Assembly: GCA_025531455.1 (NCBI GenBank)
Contig: JAMYHL010000125.1
Coordinates: forward strand, 1-64,000
Length of the DNA: 64,000 nt
DNA from: Apiotrichum sp. Y4204
Taxonomy: Eukaryota; Basidiomycota; Tremellomycetes; Trichosporonales; Trichosporonaceae
Direction: 5' to 3'
A program made the position numbers and the translations under genes. Position 1 is the first letter of the stretch. Every line of letters starts with the position of its first letter. This document shows, in pieces, positions 24,632-36,300 of this stretch. The notes under the pieces are model-generated. The model saw nothing but the letters and a program-made list of their open reading frames with translations, was not told the DNA's origin and made no database searches.

Positions 24632-24845
24632 GATGCGTGGTGGTAATGAAGAGGTGGTGGATGGTGGAGTGGTAGAAGCAAACAGAAAGACAACTGGCAA
24701 CTCGCAGTCGATGATGCAGGTACGTCGACGCGTACGCCTTCAGAGGACACGGAGATCGCATGCATGTCCGCCATTCCACTTCAACAATTGGCCTCTTGTG
24801 TGTGTCACTCCACTTCTTGTATTCACCAATCCTCCATCCACCACA
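24632..24845. promoter_or_regulatory. Bidirectional promoter region between RPT3 and ELF1
   Basis: Only 214 bp separate the two start codons. It contains ACGCGT within GTCGACGCGTACG near 24724-24735 and a pyrimidine-rich stretch ahead of ELF1. I see no TATA box, as expected for housekeeping genes. ACGCGT matches the MluI cell-cycle box core, but a role is only a guess. Confidence 0.6.
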
Positions 24846-25425
24846 ATGGGCAAGCGCAAGTCATCCAAGAAGCCCGTCGCCAAGAAGCAGAACGACCCGC
24901 TGTGTGAGTGAAGATGAGAGAGTAATACTAATAGCAGCGACGCAGTTCAAGTGTTTGTTCTGCCATCATGACAAGGCCGTTACTGTCAAAATGTAGGGAT
25001 GACATACCCCGACAGGGCTCACACGCAGCGACCGCCAGACCATGTTTGGCCACCTGAACTGCAAGATATGTGGGCAAAAGTTCACCTCTCCGATCAACAG
25101 TGCGTGAAGCGATGTTATGCGAGACTGACTTCAGACCTCTCCGTCGCCGTGGACGTGTACTGCGAGTGAGTTCCTTGCGCTAACAGAAGGAATATCGCTG
25201 ACAATAAGCTGGGTCGACGCCTGCGAGGAGATCAACGCAAAGCAGCCGAAAAAGGCTGTGGCTAAGCCTCCGCCACCGCCGCCTCGCCGTTCGGCGTCTC
25301 CCGAAGCTCGTAAGCCTAGCAGGCGCGAGAGCGCCCGCGACGCGTACGACGACGACGATGATGATGATGAGGACGACTATGACCGTCCGCGCGTGGTGCG
25401 TGACTACGATGATGATGATGACTAG
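24846..25425 (+). CDS. ELF1: Transcription elongation factor 1 (Elf1/ELOF1)
   Basis: Five exons give exactly 143 residues. Elf1 is a small zinc-ribbon factor that rides with RNA polymerase II, helps transcription through nucleosomes and takes part in transcription-coupled repair. The basic N-terminus MGKRKSSKKPVAKK is diagnostic, followed by the zinc ribbon cysteines in FKCLFCHHD and LNCKICGQKF and the conserved LSVAVDVYCDWVDACEE. A Pro-rich and then strongly acidic Asp-rich tail of about 60 residues follows, as in several fungal Elf1 proteins. Introns are 34, 36, 35 and 43 nt; the last ends in AAG. Its neighbour RPT3 shares the promoter region. Confidence 0.96.
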
Positions 25426-25724
25426 TCGGCGAGGATAGTGAAGGCGAGAATCTTTCGACTATGGGCTGCGACGGGTGATGGATGACAAAGCTGTCGATTA
25501 CGGTGTCTTGTGTCGACCGCCCATCATAGGTCGTATGACCAAGCCGTGCTTCTTGGTGAGGAGCTCCCTCTAGCTCAACCCCGCCCATCCAGCGTACGCA
25601 GCTCGCCTGCATGTAGCGTAGTGTATGTATGCATTCAGAGTTTAGACCGGGAGGGGCATTAAAGTCGTATCAAGTCGTGAGGATGGGGGAAGGGTACGGA
25701 AGTGTCCTTAGGGGCACCCATATG
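25426..25724. other. Convergent 3' flanks of ELF1 and the BRCT gene
   Basis: Just under 300 bp between two stop codons on opposite strands. I see no further feature. Confidence 0.6.
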
Positions 25725-26710
25725 TTACAATGTCCCGCTCTTCTTCGCATGTGCCTGTGGCGTAGTCGCTTCGGCCTTTATAACTTCGGTCTTCGTAGTT
25801 TCCGTCTTCGGCGTCTTGGACACAAACGACAGGATGTTGTTCTGGGTCTACATGTTAGTGTAGCCACAGATTCGCTCACACACCGGATCTTCGACTACGA
25901 GGTATCCCGCCTCACTAAGCCTCTTGCCCTTTGCAACACAGTCGAGCACCCCTGAAGTAAGACATGAAGATGCAGCACCACTCACACTCAACCTTCACCA
26001 CCTGAGTCCGCTTCGCAGCGCCCCGTCCACCCTGCCCGTTGATGTGCTTTTGCGCCTTGGTGCCGCTGAGCCTCGCAGCGACGACATGCGTGCACCGGCT
26101 ACTCTGATGCGGGACGTATCGCCCGCCATTAGAAGTGATAAGGTTCTGCAACTGGAGATTTGATACCCGCGGCCCTGTTGGTCCGTTGATCGCAATGACA
26201 CACCCCGCTGCAATCAGCAAGGCATGTTTCGAGGCATGCAAGTATCACGTACCAAGGATGCTGTTTGCCTAGAGTCAGCCGTGAGCCACCCATTTTCTCA
26301 CCTTCTCTCGCGCGCCCGCCTCCACATTCGCGGTCCGCACGCTCCAGTATGTGTGTTCTGGCCCTACATCCGGGCGCAGACCGGCGTCTCTTGCTGTTGC
26401 CCAGAAACCGCGGTCGCCGCCACGCTGCTGGTGGCCAGTGGAGCACGAGTGTACATGCTGCGTGTTCTGAAACGCGTTCGAGTGCGTGATAGGGTTCTTG
26501 GAAGAGGATAGGGAGCGGAGCTGGAGTGTGAGAGCGTGCTGAGTCGCATGAGTTAGCAGCACCTACCATGCGTTCAGTCACGCGTGCTCGTGAGGAACTC
26601 GAGTCGCCGGCATCGTCACCATCCCGCTTCCGCTTGGCTTTCTGCTGCTGCGCACTTGGAGGAGGGGATATGCAGACTATATCTGGAGACGAACTGGGTG
26701 AGCGAGGCAT
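25725..26710 (-). CDS. Stand-alone BRCT-domain protein resembling the REV1 N-terminus
   Basis: Six exons give 269 residues (263 if intron 1 uses its later in-frame acceptor). The N-terminus is Ser/Pro-rich with a basic KAKRKRDGD segment (possible NLS). Then comes WSVRTANVEAGAREKANSI, followed by a BRCT domain: CVIAINGPTGP, LQNLITSNGGRYV, CTHVVAARLSGTKAQKH and KVEWVLDCVAKGKRL with the conserved Trp made by splicing. The INGxTGP-LxxLITxxGG-THVVAxxL-AK pattern is that of the REV1 BRCT domain, which binds PCNA or DNA ends in translesion synthesis. No Y-family polymerase follows: the protein stops about 50 residues after the domain. It may be a REV1 paralogue, a shortened REV1, or a distinct BRCT adaptor. 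A larger intron after the BRCT domain cannot hide the polymerase, because ELF1 lies 300 bp beyond. Confidence 0.8.
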
Positions 26711-27036
26711 CGGAGATAGAGTGGTGTCAACTGCAGAGTTGGTAGCAGCAACAGCAACAACAACAATGCCATCATCGAGCTCGACAACAACAATGCCATC
26801 AACTTCTGAGGCTTTGGCGACTGATTTCGGATGACGCCGGTTGACTGGACTTCACGTGCGGCTCGCGTGAGTGCAAAAACACAGATCTCATTTTGAGTCT
26901 TTTATGTAATCACATTCTCTGCCATTGCCTGTCACCGATCTCCAAGTCCGACGAGTCTTGTGTTTCTTGAAACGTCCCATTGTTCTCGCCTCTCTCGTTC
27001 ACCACTTTATCCACAAACAAAACATCTCCACACAGC
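26711..27036. promoter_or_regulatory. Divergent promoter between the BRCT gene and THO2
   Basis: It is 326 bp between the two start codons. It contains CAA-rich repeats (26746-26806) nearest the BRCT gene and a CACAAA/CT-rich leader before THO2. I see no TATA box. Confidence 0.5.
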
Positions 27037-30000
27037 ATGGCCGCAACGGCCGCGCAGCGCAACGCAAACGGCGACGCGAACCTCGCACGGCTTTCGGCAG
27101 CGCTTGCGGCGTGGAGCGATGGCGGGAAGCAGGATGCGTGAGCTCCCGGGGGCCGAAAAGCAAGCTGACAGGCAGGGTGGCGGCGACGGTCGCATTGATA
27201 GAGGCATCAGAGGATGGCTCGCTGAGTCTCGGACAGGGGATTTATGCCGTGCTCACGACCCTATCCGCCCCCGCGGTAGTCGAGTATGTTCAGGCGGTTG
27301 TTGAAGCCGCACCCCCGCTGCATCCCTTCTGTGTCGCGCTTCTCGACACGATCGAGGAGATCAAGGGTGCGGAGGCCGACGCGCTCGCGGTCGACAAGGA
27401 GCACGATACGGGACTGGATTCGAAGATACAGGAGGTGATTAACAGCCTTGTGGTGAGTAAAGATGAAGCATACAGTTCGATAATGTATAGTTTGCTCACT
27501 CCAGTCCACAAAAGCGATTCCCCCTCACTACGTCAGCCTCCTCCTCTCGCCCGAGCACTTTGCGACGACTCCGCTGCACCCGTTCCACACACAGCCACCG
27601 GGGCGGCCAGACTTTCTGCACCGTGGCCTGGTCAAGGTTACCACGGCGGCTTTCTACAAGCAGCGCAACAGCAATCTTCTCCGCGAGGCGTCCGAGGGCT
27701 TCTCTCATTTGATCATTGTTCTCACCAGCCCGGCTGTGTTCGCCGAAAAGCCAGAGACAGACGAGGAGCGCCTCGCAAGAGCAAAGAGCGTGTGGGCGGA
27801 TATCGAGAACATAATCGGTACCTACAACCTGGCGCCGATCCGTGTGCTCGACCTCATCATCGAGGTGGCTAGCTGTCACGTCGCCGCGCACTGGCGTTTC
27901 TTCATCGAGCTGATAAAGGTGTCCTACTGGGGTCGTCATCGTGTTTCGCCAACGGCAGTCTCCGATGGTGTCGTGCAGCACGAGGCGGCACTGATCGCGG
28001 AGAGCATGGAGATCACGGACAAAGACGATACCACGATCGCAAAGGCGCTGGGATTCTGGTTCACCTTCTACCAGGTGGGTGTGTGGTTGTGGCTGTGTGG
28101 TTGCAACTGATCTGACTCCAGAACGCGGACAATGGCAACACGCCTGTGGGACTCGTTGTCTTTGCGGCATTACTTATTAAACATGGATTCGTCAAGCCCG
28201 CTCTATTGTTCCCGAATCTGAGTCCCGACGACGAGGGCATGGCGGCCATCGAAGCGCGATACAAGGCGGCGATGAGCTCCCGCTCTGGACCGAACAACGC
28301 GCTGATGAACACCGTGCTCGTGGACGATGATGCACCAGCAACAAGCGACAAAGCCCAGGAGGAGGAGCCCAAAAAACAGACGGAACAGAAAATTGACCTC
28401 CTCCATGCGCTCATCTCGATCGGAGAAGTTAGCTTCGCGCTGCAACTGCTGGCACAGTACCCGTGGGTCATCGCTGCGTACCCGAACATCGCGCAGCTGG
28501 TCTTGCGGAATGTGGACTACTGCATCGACCCAGTGTATCGCAAAGTGACAAAACTGCCCGGCTATACTCCTGCCCCGGTACGGCACGCGCCGCAAAAGGT
28601 GCCAACCCTTTCCTACCCCGTGCCGCCATCAACATCGGCAAAGGAGTTTGAGTTTTTCTTCCCCGGTTGGAACGAGTTTATCGAGCAGTGGGACACCATC
28701 GAGGACGTATACACCAAGGGCGAGCACTGGTTGCGGTTGCTATCCGGCCTCGGTGGACGGGCATCGGGAACAATGACCAAGTTGTGCCGCATCATGCGCG
28801 TTTACTTTGACGCTCTGCGCGCAGAAAAGCTCCAGGTGTCAGGTTTCGATCCTACAAAACTCACACGGCCGCAGATCCTGCAGCTGCGCGCCACTCCGGA
28901 GGAAATCGCGCCGTGGGCGGATATTATTCGAGGGACGCTCCTCCCCGCTTTGTCTGTTTCCGATGACGCAACAGCATGCTTCGACGAGGAGCTCGAGCAG
29001 GTACTGGCACAGTTCCCTTGGGAGACACTGGCATGCCTCTTCGGCGAGTGGCGGGACAACACGTGCAATAACAAGTCGCGCGGGCATATGCCACCAGCGG
29101 CTAATGCCTCGACCAAGGCAACAAGGGAGATCAAACAGGCCCTCAGCCGAGTGACGGCCGCCCAGTCCAACCCAGCAGCGCCGACTCGCGCATCGCAAGC
29201 ATCGGAGCGCGTCCCCGCGCGTGCTCTCGCCAAGCATGGACGTGCCAACCCTGCTGCCCTATGGACCGTCTCCAACTCCCAGGTCATGGCCTACGGGTCC
29301 GTCGGCAACATTGGAGAGCACATCATAGAGGTCGGGCGGTATACAAACCGCCTTTCAGAAGATGTGGCTGTGTTCACCTGGGTCGACACCCTGTCGAACG
29401 CGAATACCAACCACCGCGCCATTGAGAGTGAGTGAAGTGAGAGTTGCACGCGCTAATAGCAGACCTCGCGACCTTTGTGGGTCTCATCAACAGGCGATTC
29501 GTGTTCAACCTTGAGCCTCTCCTGCAACTGGTCGTCTCTGGTTTGAAGAATAACAATGTTTCGACACTCACGGTTATCGAGAAGCTGATGAGCGGTATGA
29601 TCGGCGAGGACATTGTCGGCAACTTTGCGATTTCCGTCGAGCAGCTCAATGCGTACACGGCGGGAACAGAAATGTTCCGCGAGGCGTTCTATTCCACGGA
29701 GAACACGCGAGGCGACCGCAAGGCTCGTCGTTCGATCGAGCTGTTGACACAGATCAAGAAGAGTGTGCCCCGTCTGACCACCGCCTTGCGGAATACGGGT
29801 CTTGCGGTGCCGATTCTCATCGGCCTCGCACGCATGGCGACCAGCAGCACCCTCTTCGACATCAACCTGCCTGTGCGCGAGATGAGCAATAGGCGTGACT
29901 TTGCTCACGACGTGTTCTCGCAGTACTGCGCGTTTGTGGCTGAGCATCTGCGGGAGGAGCTTCACAGCATCCCCAGCCTGCGGGCGCTGCTCGACTGTGG

Positions 30001-33000
30001 CATCGAAGCGCAGCTCGTGTGGACTATTCTCCGCGCCGCCCATCCGGAGGCTGGCGACCCGATGGAAGCCGAGGGTATGAGCGACTCAGAGTCCTGGTGG
30101 CCCGCGGGGCTTACTCGTACGATCGACGAAGTACAGGACGATGACGAACTGCTCGACCGCCCAGGCAAGGCCCTGCTTGGAAGTGCATTCTTCGTCCGCT
30201 TCAACAGCCTTCAGGCGTCGGACATCTGTGCCTCGCCGGAGATGTACGATAAGGCGATTGCCCGCATCCAAAAGCTCATCCGCGAGCTGTCCGGACCCGG
30301 CGTTAAGACTGCAGACATGCGCAACGAGACTGCACGCCTGAACAACCGGATCAAGGTGCTCGAGGCCGAGAAGAAGGAGCACGAGGCGCATGTCCAGCGG
30401 GTGCGCGACCGGCTCAAGGCCGAGAGTGCCCGCTGGTTCAACCCCACCGTCATCGAAAAGGCTTCTGGTGGGCTTGCGTCGCAGCTGCACGACCGCTGCT
30501 TCTACCCTCGCGCCATCGACTCCCCCGAGGGTGCCGTCTTTGTCGCCAAGTTCATCCGCATGGCACACGACTTTGGTACCCCAGGCTTTTCCACCACCCT
30601 CGCATACAACCTCTTCCTTCGCACGACTCTTAGCGACAAGATCTTCGAGTGTACCGAGGCAGAGGCGCGCAACCTCGGCCGTTGTTTGCTGCTTATGATC
30701 AAGGACTTCGACCGTTGGTTCCTGTCCGAGGAGGCCTATTACCGCGAGGCCCTCGGCGGACCGGTTCCGGCGAAGGAGGAGAAGAAGGACGACGAGAAGA
30801 AGAGCGACGAGAAGAAGGACAAGGAGAACACCCCGCCGGCCCACACCCTGAAGGGTCTCTACTACCGTTCGTCGCCCACAATGCCCAATACCGCGCCGCT
30901 CTGGTCCGTCTTCAAGCACATCTTCGGCAAAATGCACACCAACCTGTGCCAAAGCCTCATTGCATGCTGGAACCCGGCAAACGCCTCCTACAGCCCGAGA
31001 AATGCGGTTGTTATCGCCCTCCAACTTCTCCCCGTCTTCCCTCTCCTCTCCAACAATGCGAAGACTATCGAGGAGACGGTCCGTGGCCTGTTGAATAGGA
31101 AGGATGGCAGCATTACGCCCGACATAGTGCCCGCCTTTAACTCGTATCTCTCTCAGCTCGCCACGCGCAAGACGGAGCGCCCGTGTGTGCCCCCAGCGCG
31201 CGTCTTCCCTCAGGCCGCCGCCGCAGCTGCGAAGCTTAAGGCGGAGCAGGAGGCGGCGAAGGCAAAGGAAGAGGCTGCCAAGGCCGAGGCGGCGAAGGAG
31301 GCAGCGAAGCAGGAAGCGGAGGAGAAGGGGGAGAAGATGGACGAAACCAAGGCAGTGGAGCCAGCGGGTACGCCAGCTACTGGAGCAGCAAGTCTTCCTC
31401 CGGCCCCGGCTGCCAACGACAACGCTCGGGCATTGCGCGCAAAGCTCGAGCAGGCCCGCGCTGCCAGCGCCAAACTGCCTCCGAATCCAACCACTCATCC
31501 CCTCCCCGCCAACCCTACGCTTCCGAGCCGCCCCCAGCCTCACCCCGACCGCGCTGCAGGACTCCAAATGGGTCCTCCGCACGAGCTTTCTGTCGACGAG
31601 TCTCGCGCGGCCGCAAGAGCTCGCAAGTTTGGCCAGATTGAGCGCGAAGGGCTGTTGCCGCAGATCCAGACACAGTCTCAGCCTCCGTCCCAGTCGCAAG
31701 GATCGCAGGGCGGCCGCACACCAAGGTCGCCTCCCCGCGAGCCGCGCGGACGCAGCGGCACGGAAGACTCGCGTGTCAGCGACCGCTCAAGGCGGGATGG
31801 AAGAGATGCGCGCGACGGTAGGGACCGAGATGCGCGCGATAGCCGCGACCGACCTGAGACGCCACGCGACGATCGCAGTCGCGATGGCCGTGACGAGCGG
31901 AACCGTGAGCGCAACGACGGACGGGATGGACGGAACGCACGCGACGCGAGAGACGATCGCCGGGACGGACGAGACCACCCCCGCGACCGCGAGCGAGACG
32001 GCCGCGACAGGCGGGAGCGGGACGACAGACGCGATGGACGCGACCGTGATGGCCACAACCGCGACGACAGGGATCGCGGCGAGGGCCGTGATCGCGAGCG
32101 TGACTCTCGTGACGCCCGGCCTGATGAACGCGACAATCGCCGAAGGGATGATCGGGATCGACGCCGCGATGGACGAGATGGGCGGAGCGAGCGCGGTGAC
32201 CGCGAACGCGAGAGCGGCAGCGGCTGGCCACGCGATCGGGAGAACCGCGATGCGGCACGCGATGCCCCCGGGCGTGATGCTCGCGATGGGCGTGACACTC
32301 CTCGCGATGCACGTTCTCGGGATAGCCGGGATACACGTGACTCTCGAGACTCTCGCGACTCGCACCGTGACGGCCGTGAACGCGATGACCGGCGACGGAG
32401 AGACCGCGACGGACGTGATCGTGATGGCCGCGACCGCGACGGTCGGGATCGCGATGGTCGGGGTCGTGACACGCCTACTAGCGCACGGCCGGATGAGAAG
32501 GAGAGGGACAAGGAGCGCGAGAAGGAGAAGGACAGGGAGGTGGAGAAGCCTCGGGAGGAGGAGCATAAGGAGCCCAAGGGCGACGCCGCTCCGCGCTCTG
32601 CTGAGCCTCGCGACAAGGAGTCGCGCGAGAGGCGCGACGACCGGCCCAAGGAGGACGACCGTAGGAGGACTCGGAGCGAGCTGCCTCCACCCGCAACCCT
32701 TGACCGGCCACCCCATGAAAAGGAGAGGCCGGCCGAGAAGCCCGCGGAGAAGTCTGACAAGGCCGAGGACGAGAGCCGGAAGCGTCCGCGCGAGGAGGAC
32801 AAGCCGGAGAAGGAGGACAGGCGCCGCCGTGGTGGCTCAGACTCGCGCGGCGGCACGCCGCGCCGCGGTCTCGAATCTCTCCGTCGTAGCCCCAAGCGCG
32901 ACCTTGCTGCCTCCACCGACACAGCCCCCGCCCCTTCAGCACCTGCCTCCGGTGAGAGTTCTGGGCGCCGCGAGTCGCGCCGCGAATTGCTGCAGCGCGA

Positions 33001-33292
33001 GGCACGCAATGCGCCGTCATCGAGACGCGGCAACTCCAACGCCACGCCGAATCGCGAGCTCCTGCCCAGCTCCTCCGCACCGTCCGGCGCAAGCAGCCTG
33101 GCTGCCCGCATGGGTCTGCAGGTAGCCTCGCCCGCCGAGGATAGCCGGAAGCGCGGACACGACGAGAGCGCCCCGTCGTACCGCGAGGACTCGCCCGGCG
33201 TCAAGCGTCGCCGTGGCCGTGGACGGGAGCGGGAGAGTGCCGGCGGTCGTCTCCTCGCTGGCGCGATGCGCGCTGCCGCTGGCGAAAAGTAG
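27037..33292 (+). CDS. THO2: THO complex subunit 2 (mRNA export/transcription elongation)
   Basis: Five exons (27037-27136, 27175-27452, 27505-28074, 28122-29427, 29463-33292) give exactly 2027 residues. THO2 is the scaffold of the nuclear THO complex that couples transcription to mRNP packaging and export and prevents R-loops. Evidence: the N-terminal THO2 signature FYKQRNSNLLREASEGFSHL and YNLAPIRVLDLIIEV (residues about 170-260), the middle block EMSNRRDFAHDVFSQYCAF, and the C-terminal THO2 domain (about 1070-1330) with CFYPRAIDSPEGAVFVAKF, HDFGTPGFSTT and NLGRCLLLMIKDFDRWF. After an Ala/Lys/Glu helix comes a 230-residue tail that is almost only Arg-Asp dipeptides with Gly or Ser (about 31786-32470), then an Arg/Glu-rich end. 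Acidic-basic tails of THO2 bind RNA; this one is extreme in length and regularity. Confidence 0.95.
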
Positions 33293-33341
33293 ACAGTTTA
33301 TGCATACAGTGACAGATAGTACAGTACAGAGCGCGCAGCGC

Positions 33342-36300
33342 TCAATGCTTTGCGTGTGTTCCGTGTTCTGGTGTCGCCTCGTGATCCAACTCGGGCGCGA
33401 CTGCCTGGTGTGTTTGAAGTGTCCTGTCCTCATGCTCTCCCCCATGCTCAACCGTCCCGTGTGTTTGCTGTGTCCCATGGTGGTCAGGCGGCTCATGCGT
33501 TGCCCCGGACTCAACCGTCCCGTGCGTTTGATGCCCAGCATCGGGTTTCCCCACATGCGACCCCTCTCCCGGCGTCCCGCCATGCGAATGCGCCTCATGT
33601 CCAGCCATCAGCACCTGCCTCCCGACCTCAATCTTCTCCTCCATCTCCCGCTCAAGCTGCGCAAGCTGCGACTTCCTGCGCTGGCTGAGCAGATGTCCGC
33701 GGTGATCGTGCCGCGCAAGCTCCTCCATCTCCATCCGGCGCTTGGCGGCGCTCGCCTCGCTCTCCACACCCAGCTCGCCGCGCTCGCGCCGCCGCGCATC
33801 CCTGTCCGGCGACGGCGGCAGTGCTTCGTGTCCATGCTCATGCGGCTCCTTCTTGTCGCCCTTGGGACTCTTGGGAGGCGTGCGGTGCAGCCGCGAGGCA
33901 AAGTATTTCGACTCGGCATCGACCTTGTTCATGAACCGGTCGACGTGGCGCTTGATTACGCGTTCGCGGCGTTTCTTGTGGCGCGCGTCGCGGCGCTCGC
34001 GGAGCGATTCGAGGTCGGATGCCACGCGCGTCGCGTGCGGCCGGAGCGGGGTGTCGGATGAGGATGGGGCGGATGGGGCGGGGGATGGCGAGGGAGTGGG
34101 TCTCGGCGCGCGCGGGGTCGCATCTGGAGGGAGGGCGATGCCGAATGTCGAGGATGGAAGCGGAGAGGGCCGCGGGGCAGAGCCGGGTGTTGGCATCGGT
34201 GTGGTTGCGGGCGTTCCGGAGGCTGGGGCGGAGCGTGTCGCCCGCAGCCGCTTGGATACTTTGCGCGGTATGCCATGGCTGTAGTCGCCCGAATCGTCGT
34301 ATTTGGTCAGAGTTCCAAATGACGAGAACAGGCCGTCGCCGTTCTTGCGCCGACCGGTAAGATCGCCCGAGACAAAATTCGACATGCGCTGTGCCTGGCT
34401 TTTGAAGAAGCCTGCTGGGTTGCTGTGGTCACTAATCTTTCTATCGTCCTTGCCCTTGCTACGCGTCTGCGCGTGATGTAGGTCGCCGACGTGCCACCGC
34501 TCAAAGCGCTTCAGGTCGTCTCCCTCGAGCTTGAGCAGCATCGACGATATGACGAGTACCTCCGCAAATGTGTTACGGTACCGACGCACGCGGGAGAGCA
34601 TGTCGTCGTCCGTCTCCGTGTCCTCGATGACTGCGGCCTGGCGATGCAGCTCCTCTTTCTCCTTTGCGCGCTGCTCGCGCTCTGCCCGCGTGCGCTCCGC
34701 CTCGTCCTTGTACGTCTGCGCGAGGTCGATGTTGTTCCCGTAGAGCTGGAAGGCGTCGCGAATTTGCACTGCTGAGTTAGAGAAGAGGTTCCAGTCACAA
34801 CCCACAGTTGCGGTCTGCAAGAAGGAGCGTTCGCGCAATGTCCTGGTCCATTGTGTCGATGAGCATCTGCCGGCTCTGCGCCTCGAGACGCGTCACACGG
34901 TCGACGAGCTCCTTGACGAGGTACAGCTCCATGCGGTTCGCGTCGACCATTGGGTCGCCCGTCAATGCTATCTGCGAGTGCTTCCCTTCCGAATCGGTCT
35001 CGAGCAGACGCGGGCCCATGGCGGGGCTGCACACCTCCAGCGACGGTCGGGACGTGTGGAGCGAGTTGGGTGTATCGGACAATTTCTTTCCCTCTGCCGC
35101 TTCTGAGCGACGCGCAGCACTCCGCTCCATTTCTCCCATGGCGGTCGTGTCGATGTGTAATTTGGGTGAGTAGGAGTTTTCGCTGGGTATACGTGTTTCA
35201 GACGGCGGGCGGGCATCGTCCTCGTGCTCGATGGCGTCCACCTTCTGCTGCATATCCCTCATCTCCTTGTCGTCGGGACTCGGGTTGGCGCTGGTATACG
35301 CGTTGCTATCAGGGCTGCCGCCCAGGGTATCGGCGGGGCTGTCCTCGAGGGTCGCTCCACTGTCAGCATCGTCCACTACACTCGGGGACCCGAGTGATTC
35401 GACGACATCGTCGTGCGTGTCCGGATCCTCAAGCATGGCGTCAATGACGCGGTCCTCCGCCTTTGACGAGCGGCGCGATCGCCGGGATGCATTTGGTGAT
35501 GATGGTGGCGATTTGGCTGATGGCGGAAATGTTGGAGTGAGGAGTGGCGCCGAAGCGGGCGATCGTGCTGCGCGTGTCGATGGCGGCAACAAGAGCGGAG
35601 TCCCGGCGATAGTGGTGGGAGGAGATCCTGCTCCACTCGGAGATGACGGTTTGCTGAGGAACGACTCAGGTGCGCTGCGGCCCGCTATCGGTGAGGAACC
35701 CTTCTTCGAGCTCCAATCTGGGCTGAGCGCCGGGCGGATCTGGTGAAGCCCCTTAATCTCCACGTACGCCTTGCCCTTCGTGTCCAGGTACTTGTCGCGC
35801 AAGCTGTCCCACTGCTCGTGGTACCGAAGGATGAAGTGGGAGTGTGGGGCGAAGATCTCGGGATCCTTCTCGCGTTCAAGCTCGAACCGCGAACGCGCGA
35901 ACCGGTGCTCGGACCATGTGTACATCTGTTGTCAGCTTTGCGCGCGGTTTGTTTTCTTGATTCGCACAATACCAGTGACTGTTTGAACGGCAAAGTTTGT
36001 CACCACCGGGACGGCCATGAGCGCGTACACGACCCAAATGACACGCCCCGCGGGCGTCTTGGGCGTAAAGTCGCCAAAACCAATGGTAACCGAGAGTACC
36101 ATGACTGCATAGACCGCGTTTCTGGGGTAAGCCGATGGTCGTGTGCCGGATCGACAGCATCATTGGGGCGCAGTCCTCTCCACACTCACCCAAAGCCCCA
36201 GTGTTCGACATAGTGGAAGATGACGGCGCCAATGAGCCAGAATGCAGCGAGCGAGAGGCCGGACCAAAAGAGATCAAGCAACTGTACCATCCTGAAATCA

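Noticed and set aside
31185..33204. Long overlapping open frames (up to 646 codons sense, 508 antisense) inside THO2
   Set aside because: They are shadows of the RD-repeat tail. GC-rich repeats lacking stop triplets open the other frames; their translations have no domain content.
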